From NCBI RefSeq assembly GCF_000344685.1, contig NW_006920411.1, forward strand, positions 1,827,750-1,891,749: 64,000 nucleotides of DNA. Reading direction: 5' to 3'. Position numbers and translations under genes: made by a program. The stretch's first letter is position 1. Every line of letters begins with the position of its first letter. This document shows positions 57,141 to 64,000 of the stretch, piece after piece. Under the pieces are notes generated by a model. The model did no database searches. It was not told the origin of the DNA and worked only from the letters and a program-made list of their open reading frames with translations. The stretch comes from Gloeophyllum trabeum ATCC 11539. Lineage: Eukaryota; Basidiomycota; Agaricomycetes; Gloeophyllales; Gloeophyllaceae.

Positions 57141-60100
57141 TCAGGAAGGTTGCGTGCCAGGGGTTACCTTGGTGGCTCGAGGTCCCCCCTCCTGCACAGT
57201 GGAGGTTTTGAAACCCACTTGTCGCATTACAGCAAGGAGATCGGCTTTCTGGACAGGTTTGGAGAGATAGGCGGCGAATAGGTGGTTTGGCTCATGTGGC
57301 TCGTTCCCGCTGTAAGCACTGACCGCGATTATGGGAGTAGTTGTATTTTTCCCGTTTGTACTCTTGATATAGCGAGCAGCGCCCTCGCCGTCCACTAGAA
57401 GAATGAGGTCAGCGCCATTCCTGACACAGCGATAAGTCATTCCAGTACTCACAGACAGGCATGTGCAAATCCATGAGAATGCAATCAAACTCTGCAGAAG
57501 AGTACAATGAGCGTCCCGAGCTGGGCCTCAGATTAGAGAACTTACTTATGTCACCCATAGCGACACTGATAGCTTCGGACCCATCAGCCACGACGTAACA
57601 CCGACATCCCAAGCGGATCAACAGAGTCTCGATGATCTTGGCCGTGATTGGATTATCGTCCACCACCAAGCAAGTGACCGCCCGATCATTAGGGTCCGGC
57701 GCTCTCTTCAAGTCGACGGATGATTGTTTGAGATCCATCGAAGCTACAGAGGACGGCGGCGTCGTAGCCTCGTACTGAGTAGACGACTGCCCACCAGAGG
57801 ATTGACACGCTTCCGAAATCACTGAACCGTCGCCGCCGCTGGATACCGATGCTGTCCGCAGACGGCTGGGCATAGAGTTCCGACGTAGGCCATCGCCATC
57901 CCAATGATTGAGCTTGAAGCGTTCCACTGTCGTGTACTCCGACGGTTTGCGAGCATGCGTCCCGGATCCTGAAGTTGAGGGGAGAACGCTTCCTCGCGAC
58001 GGTGAGGACGCGATGGAAGATGTTGAAGTTGCCGGGGACGGGGGACTCGTCGGCATGTTCTTGGTGTCTAGAGCGGTCACGACAGAGGGAGGTTTCTTGA
58101 TGCGTTGCGATATACTCCGTTTGCGCGAGTGTATGTTCGTCGGGTCAGAAAGGGTGTGCGATAGCGGAGCCATCTGATCCGACCGCAGCTTCCGGATGAC
58201 TTCGTCGTTGGCCTGCTTGAGCACGGGGAGGTTCTTGAAACTAAATGCCCCGAAATCCTCGTCGGGAGGGGTTGTCAATTCTCGGTTACCCATGATAGGC
58301 ACTGGAGCTGTCGTGGAGTGAGTGCCAGGTTCAGGGCTTACGGCAGGACTCTCGGAGGAAGGCTGGCCAGAGACAGCAACCGCTTCCTCGTCGTGGAACA
58401 ACGCAGGAATGGCGCCCCGAGGGTCAAAGTAGTCGGTCGACTCCGGGTCCGTCACCTGAGGGATGAACGCGGCCTCTGAAGAAGTGACTTTGTCCCATTC
58501 GATATCATGGAACCACGGGTGCCTCTTCACCTCCTCGGCACCGTTTGCTCCCAGTCGGCGAGACGGATCGAGGGTCAATAACCTTTCCATGAAGTCACGG
58601 GCTTCTTCGGAGAATTCGATCCAATCTTCATGCCATTCTATATGGCCTGACAGGATATTCTCGAATACTTTCTCGGGAGTCTCCGCATGGAAAGGCGGGA
58701 TACCGTAGAGGAACTCGTAGGTAATGACGCCTAACGCCCACTGGAAACTGGAGTGAGCCTCAATGTGCCAATGCAGAGAGAACGCAGGACTCACCCAATC
58801 GACAGCAGCGTCGTCTCCACGGAGACCTAAGATGGTCTCGGGAGCCAAATAGTCCGGCGTACCCACAAACTTCTGTTCGCCCGGAGGAGTATTGACTCCA
58901 GAATGCGACCGGAGGTCGGTTGTCAACTCGGCAGCGAATGATTGCAATGGGCTGTCATTGCCCCTATTGCCGTTCCTGCGCGAGAATCCAAGAGACTCAG
59001 AGCCACTGGATTCGCTGATATCATCTGGTGAAGGTATGTAAGGGCTGGCGGCTGGTCGAGGAACGGGATGTATCCTCTGGCTGAAGTACGAACCTCCCGT
59101 GAAGAGATCTGCCGAGGTTAATGGCGAAGACAAGTACGCGGCATCCATGGACGGAGGCCGCGAACCAGGGCTGTGCCTTGCGCCTCGCGAACGCATGCCC
59201 CGCTCAAGGAGGTACTGCCCCTCTCGGGTTTGCCGACCAAGAAGACCAATCCTGCTCAAACCGAAATCGGTGAGCTTGAGGTGCCCGTGTTGATCAATCA
59301 GGAGATTATCGGGCTTCAAGTCTCTGTAATGAGCAGTTAGCATGGTACACATGTGTGATATTCATTTGCGACGTACCGATGCACAATCCCTTGGTTATGG
59401 AGATACTCCAGCGCAAGCACGACTTCGGCGACATAGTTCTTCGCCCACTCCTCTGGCAATGAACCGAGAGACTTCAGCAACGCTGCACAATCCCCACCGT
59501 TGAGATATTCCATGACGAGATACAGGTTCTCCTTGCTCTGGAAAGTGAAGAATAGTTTAGCGACGAACGGCGATTCCGCCTGCTTCATAAGAATCATCCG
59601 CTCCGCCTTAACGTTGGTGATCTGATTCTTCGCAATCATGTCAGCTTTCTTCAGGACCTTGATCGCGTAATAGTCTCCGGTAACTTTCTTCTTCGCTAAG
59701 AACACGGACCCGAAAGCACCCTTGCTGATAGGCTTGATGATGTCGAAGTCCTTGATAGACGTGGGGTTACTTCTCGACAAGGGCGCTACGGAAGGCAGTC
59801 GGGGAGAGAGTGGTCCAGGAGCTGAAGATGTTGGGCTCAGTATCGGCTGGGCGGTTGAATGCCTCCGGCGAGAACGTTGCAAAGCCGGTGTCTCCCGAGG
59901 CGAGAGCATGGGCGACAAAGGAGGTGTATCCTGTGGTTTCGGCTCGAGGTTCTGGGCTGACTTTTTCTTCTTCACCGTCTGAATTGCTTCCTCGTTTAGG
60001 TCAATGGGAGGCGGCGTGTCTTCAGGAGACATGTTTGCTACTATGGGTGCAGCCAGAGCCAGAGGAGAGGAGATGGAAGACGGAGTAGAGGACCGAGTGA

Positions 60101-62978
60101 ACATCTGGCCAAAGATCGGGGGCACATAAGCCGGCACAGGGCTGGGCGCGATGGTAGTTATGGTCTCTTGTGTTGACCGGCTTTCACTTGCCTGTGGCCT
60201 ACCTGAAGGAGCTGGGGAGGCTGGAGCGACCGGTGTAGGGTCCGATGAAGGCTCATCGCCCTGGAAAGCGTATTCTGAGGTAGTGCTCGAATGGTCCCCG
60301 CTTCGCTGTCCTTCCTCTTGCTCGTCGTCCTCTCCGCCTTCAGCCTCTACTTCATCCACTGAAGTGAGAGTCATTTCAATCTTCTCCTCCCACTCCTGCC
60401 GTATCTTCTCAGAGTACTTGATGGTGTTCTGCAGCCGAACGACGTTATCCGTCTTCTGGCGCATGACTCTCTCGGCATCTTCAATGAGCTGGCATAGAGC
60501 CGCATCTTGGGTCGAAGGTCTGCACCAAGTACGGACTTGCGTCATCTTGCGCTCAGAAGTAGGCGAAAGTAGACGCTGCCGTTCAATAGGCTCTTTCTGC
60601 TCCTCTTCTTTTAACGCAGGGACGGAGATCTCGGACGCGACTTGTAGGATATCTTCAAGCTGCTCGAGAACGCGGCGCTGCATCTTCTTGACCCCCATCC
60701 GCTGCATCTTGCTAGCCAAGGGCCCGCGGAACAGCATCAATGGAGAATGGGAAACAGGAGATGATGAAGGTGAAAAGAGGGGCATGCCACGATATTCGGG
60801 AGGAGTGCTAGGCGAGGAGCGCTCCACACCGTTTAGCAGCTCCCGGATTGTATTCCGGAGCTCCATGATAGACTCGTTGCATTCTGCAATCTCCGCTTCC
60901 AGACGATGGACTTCACTGCAGGTCTCGTTGTGCTTCTCAAAGAACCACTGAGGAATATTGCACTCGCAAATACGGCACAATATAGGAGTCGCATTGATTG
61001 GCCGTACGGGAGGGAAGGGTGTTGCCGGTTCGAACGTACCACGCTCATCAAAGTCCTTGAGCGTCTCAGGAGGCAGCGGCTCGTCGCCGACTTCGCCAGT
61101 CTCCAGAGTGATCGAAGGAGTATGTTGCCACTGAGGAGGTCCAACAGGCTTAATTACCCACATCGTGTGCGTAGCTCGACCTTCCTCGCGGTCCACGATA
61201 AGCATACCTTGACCCTCCATCTGCTGGTACAGGACGCCAGAGGCACCATCTCGGTCTTCCTCCGGCTGCACCTGCAACTTGAAAGTAACCGAGACAGTAT
61301 GGGAGTCGTCTTCTTGTAGCCGCCGAGTTGCCTCTTTGAACACAGCCCAATCAGACGGAGCGAGCAACCGAGATATTCGAGACTCGAATAGCTCTTCCGG
61401 ATCCGAACTAAATCATAGGAGTTTAAACTTTGGACGCTAGAGACAGTGCGAAACAGATACTTACCCCACTACTGTCCTCCAGGCATAGTTAATCCATTGT
61501 ATATGATCACCGTCGAGGTCTAGCTCCAGCACAATGTTGCGATTTTGTGCCAATTCCGCCTGCAACCGCAATCGTTCAGTGGCAAGGACACGAGCAGATT
61601 CGGTGATTTCGTGAGTCTTGGAAGTAGAGGCACCGCGCTCGTGGTCCTTGGAAGGCGTCGTGACAGACGAAATATCCTTCGTAGCTTCGTCTCGGGACCT
61701 TCTGCCGTAGCTAGTCGTGCGTGACATCCGTAGCTTAGCTTCGTCATCCGGAGACAACTTGAATGCACTAGCTTCAGGGACTTGACCCTCCTTCTGTGGA
61801 CTAGGCGCAACGGAAGCAAGCTTCTCCTCCTCCTGAGTCGGCTTCAATACGAACGTCAGAGGCTCATCCTCTTCGCGCTCGTTATCGTCGAAGTTCCAAA
61901 ACTGCTTCTCCGCCTCCCACCACTCCACGACACGGCTGAGACTGGCAACGGCCAATAGCACCTGTACATACCAGTTGCGACCATGCCAATCAGGGTGCTC
62001 TTCCCATGCTTTCCCTATCGCCTGGACCCGCTGCACGAGCGATTCACAGACTTTGGGTTGAGATGTGAGCTGAGCGATGGACATGTCCATGACCTCCGTC
62101 GCAAGGGCGATAAGCTCATACAGTGCAACCATGATCGGCTCGACTGGGTCGTCAACGAGGATGCGAGAGGATCGGCGATTATTGGGGCTACCTATAGTCT
62201 CAGAAAAACTGCCGTGAGTCGTCCCAGGCAAGGGCGAGCGGGAACGTGAGGTGGAACGAGAACTTGCAGCTGAACGGGAAGGTCGGCCGGGGATGTGGAT
62301 GGATCGCGATAGTCGTCGCGACGCCTGACTCCCAGTGCTCCAGGAAGGGGCCATGGCATTCTGCTGCTTCCGTGCATCGGAGAGTGTTCCCGTAGTGTTT
62401 TGTCTCCGAAGGGTGGTGGAAGCGGAAGATGAAGCTGATGCTACAAGAAGGCCCGGGGAGGACGATGAGTGTGTTAGAAGGGGGGGTCTCTGGATGTTTT
62501 CCTCAAGGGACGCACGTTGACGACTATGTCGGCCACTATCCAACTCCGCATCATACCCACCGTCCGAGCTGTACTCATCACTAGGGACGGTGAGCTCTGA
62601 CGGGTTCAAGAAATACTGGTCGAACTCGGCATCGCTGCGCTGAGTATCATAGTCGGCTCGACTGGCACGATCTCGCTCACGGCCGCGAGCCTCTCTTTCC
62701 GCTTCGCGTTCGGCTTCCTCTTCACGGAGCCTCTCCTCGAAGAATGCGGTAATGGAATTGGTGACTCGCTGCAGCTCCTTGTCACATTCGGCCTTTGCGG
62801 TCTTCAGACGGCGCATGACGTGCCGTCGCACGAACGGCATGGACACTGTACTGGAACTGGTAACATTGTGGCTGCCGCTGCTGCTTGTGGCTTGGTTACC
62901 GATAGACGTCAAAACGGTCTCGGGCGAGAATACGAGTGGACTTGGCGGCTGTCGACGTTGAAAACCAGAGTCCGACAT
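57141..62978 (-). CDS. RIM15: Rim15-type protein kinase with PAS, split kinase and receiver domains
   Basis: Greatwall-like kinase that drives entry into quiescence when nutrients are low; about 1,900 residues. It starts at ATG 62978 (MSDSGFQRRQPPSPLVF). After a disordered, coiled-coil N-terminus comes a PAS domain (NIVLELDLDGDHIQWINYAW, then SDWAVFKEATRRLQ). A zinc-finger-like segment CRICECNIPQWFFEKHNETC follows. The kinase starts with FDIIKPISKGAFGSVFLAKK and has YYAIKVLKKADM, VHRDLKPDNLLID, LTDFGLSRIG, a long insert of about 110 residues, then FVGTPDYLAPETILG. The receiver domain has VVDDNPITAKIIETLL, phosphoacceptor Asp in CILMDLHMP, IIAVSAYS and the Lys in YLSKPVQKAD, so all receiver residues look intact. 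The end is at TGA 57141. Domain order and kinase insert are diagnostic of Rim15/Cek1. Confidence 0.95.
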
Positions 62979-63366
62979 GGGGTCCCCAGCGGCGAGCAGG
63001 AAGAGAGGGCGCGTAGGAGATTAACTGGATATAAGTTCCAGGGGAAATAAGAGAGCGTGGCGGATGTTGGAATGCGGACGGTGGGCGGACGATATGGGAC
63101 ACAAACGGGGGACAATGGGGGATCAGCAACGCATGAGTTGGCGAGGGTGGCGTCCAGCAAAGCAATAGCCGATGAATAAAATACGAAGAAAAGGAAGCGG
63201 TAGAGGTCGCCTGCCTCGTCTGTGGATGAAACAGACTCCACAGAGCTCGCGAGAACCGGCGCAGAGAGTATTTCAGCAGCCCGCACAGGCTCAGCCCGAC
63301 TCCAAGGACCTACGAAACCCTCGTTGCCATCAAACCTAGATATCCTCTTTTCCTATTCACCCTCCA
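62979..63366. promoter_or_regulatory. RIM15 upstream region
   Basis: About 390 bp from the RIM15 ATG to the inverted-repeat element. It should hold the core promoter. No TATA box stands out. Confidence 0.35.
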
Positions 63367-63385
63367 CGCTGAAGATCGCTTTTGC

Positions 63386-63445
63386 TACTTCGCCCTCCGA
63401 TAAACACGACCAAACACGCCCATATCAGGCAGGTAAATCACGTGA
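63386..63445 (+). repeat. left arm of the inverted repeat
   Basis: Starts TACTTCGCCCTCCGAT; 48 of 60 bases match the reverse complement of 63816-63875. Confidence 0.8.
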
Positions 63446-63550
63446 GCCGGGCCTCCGGCGTCGACTACCAAATTGAGAAGCACCCTTTACACTAATGTAA
63501 ATCTGCCTTGCTGTGCAGTACATAATTACTAAATAGCGCCGTATCTTTAT

Positions 63551-63620
63551 TCCCTTGTAGTCTAATGGTTAAAGCGTTAGTAATTTGTGTTGTGGACGAG
63601 AGTTCAAGACGCGGCGGTGC
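63551..63620 (+). other. tRNA-like sequence with A-box and B-box patterns
   Basis: TAGTCTAATGGTTAAAGC resembles the D-arm/A-box of Gln- or Glu-type tRNAs, and GAGTTCAAGAC 36 bases later resembles the B-box/T-loop. T runs follow at about 63,638 and 63,708. The acceptor, anticodon and T stems do not pair, so this is not a working tRNA. A tRNA-derived relic or pol III-driven SINE head fits better. Confidence 0.45.
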
Positions 63621-63815
63621 ATTTTATATTTATGCATCTTTTTCTGTCTAACATTGTCGAGAGTCCATCAGACTACACTCATTTCTCTTAGAGGTAGAAG
63701 CAGCAAATTTTTTTGAATAGTTTATTTCTCCTCCCTAGAGCTCATTTGTAGTCACTATTTACTTAGGACTGCTATACGCGGGAAAGCCCTCAGGCGGCGC
63801 CGGCGGCGCGGGAGG

Positions 63816-63875
63816 TCACCTGACTTACCTACCGCATTAGGTGTTGTTTGGTTGTGTTGATCGGAGGGCGAAGTA
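63816..63875 (-). repeat. right arm of the inverted repeat
   Basis: Inverted partner of 63386-63445, ending ATCGGAGGGCGAAGTA on the plus strand. Confidence 0.8.
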
Positions 63876-64000
63876 AGTCCAACTCGCTGAAGATCCGTGC
63901 TCCGCCTACTTCCCGTTATGGCCACGGCAGCCTCTGGAAATTCCATTTTCCTTCCGTAAAATCATCCGGGTGTCCAGGGTCCCCCGCCTCCCTCTTCCCT

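Larger units (their letters stand above)
63367..63895. mobile_element. small inverted-repeat (MITE-like) element with flanking direct repeats
   Basis: Two 60-bp arms (63386-63445 and, inverted, 63816-63875) match at 48 of 60 positions, beginning with 16 identical bases TACTTCGCCCTCCGAT. Outside them the identical 11-mer CGCTGAAGATC occurs in direct orientation at 63367-63377 and 63885-63895, separated from the arms by 8 and 9 bases. The inside is AT-rich without a protein gene. This is the form of a nonautonomous DNA transposon; the superfamily cannot be told. It lies in the RIM15 upstream region. Confidence 0.65.

Noticed and set aside
60151..60951. A 266-codon Ser/Arg-rich plus-strand frame
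   Set aside because: Opposite the RIM15 coding exon; its composition follows from the Glu/Ser-rich minus-strand protein.
63551..63620. A functional tRNA gene
   Set aside because: The A- and B-box patterns are there but the acceptor, anticodon and T stems do not pair.

Overview
The window is nuclear DNA of a filamentous basidiomycete, most likely an Agaricomycete. The evidence is dense genes on both strands cut by many short introns (about 48-60 nt, GT..AG), very small intergenic gaps, fungal housekeeping proteins, and a transposon family typical of mushroom-forming fungi. It holds about 23 protein genes. Two mobile elements interrupt an otherwise ordinary core-gene landscape.

Layout, left to right: end of an unrecognised basic Ser-rich protein (1-821, +); Emp24-type p24 cargo receptor (-); RanBP1 (+); mitochondrial ClpX (-) head to head with cactin (+); ubiquitin E1 UBA1 (+); a Pho80/Pcl-type cyclin (-); the STRIPAK subunit Far11/STRIP (-); diphthamide enzyme DPH1 (-) head to head with a C2H2 zinc-finger protein (+); an RNPS1-like SR protein (+); the sterol transporter NPC1 (-). 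From about 32.46 to 40.00 kb lies a 7.5-kb DNA transposon of Mutator (MULE) type. Then come a mitochondrial Cyc2-like flavoprotein (+), Mediator MED18 (+), BCD1 (-), DRE2 (-), a forkhead factor (-), a small conserved protein (+), the AGC kinase SCH9 (+), AIM32 (-), an unrecognised UIM-like repeat protein (-) and the PAS/kinase/receiver protein RIM15 (-). A small inverted-repeat element with a pol III-like sequence lies at the right edge.

The most interesting object is the transposon. It has imperfect terminal inverted repeats, a short duplicated target string, subterminal CCTCTGC repeats, and one intact seven-exon gene. The predicted protein (about 1,560 aa) joins a Cys/His-rich WRKY-GCM1-like DNA-binding region, a MULE-type DDE transposase, a USP/USPL1-like cysteine peptidase with a plausible Cys-His-Asp triad, a PHD finger and a Tudor/PWWP-like domain. 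It sits in the short space between NPC1 and the Cyc2-like gene. NPC1 now shows no signal-peptide exon, and the right repeat supplies an in-frame upstream ATG to the Cyc2-like gene.

SCH9, RIM15 and a Pho80-type cyclin lie in one 64-kb stretch. In yeast all three belong to the nutrient-signalling circuit converging on Rim15. Exon joins given here were made by eye from splice signals and protein family patterns; starts and small exons are the least certain parts.
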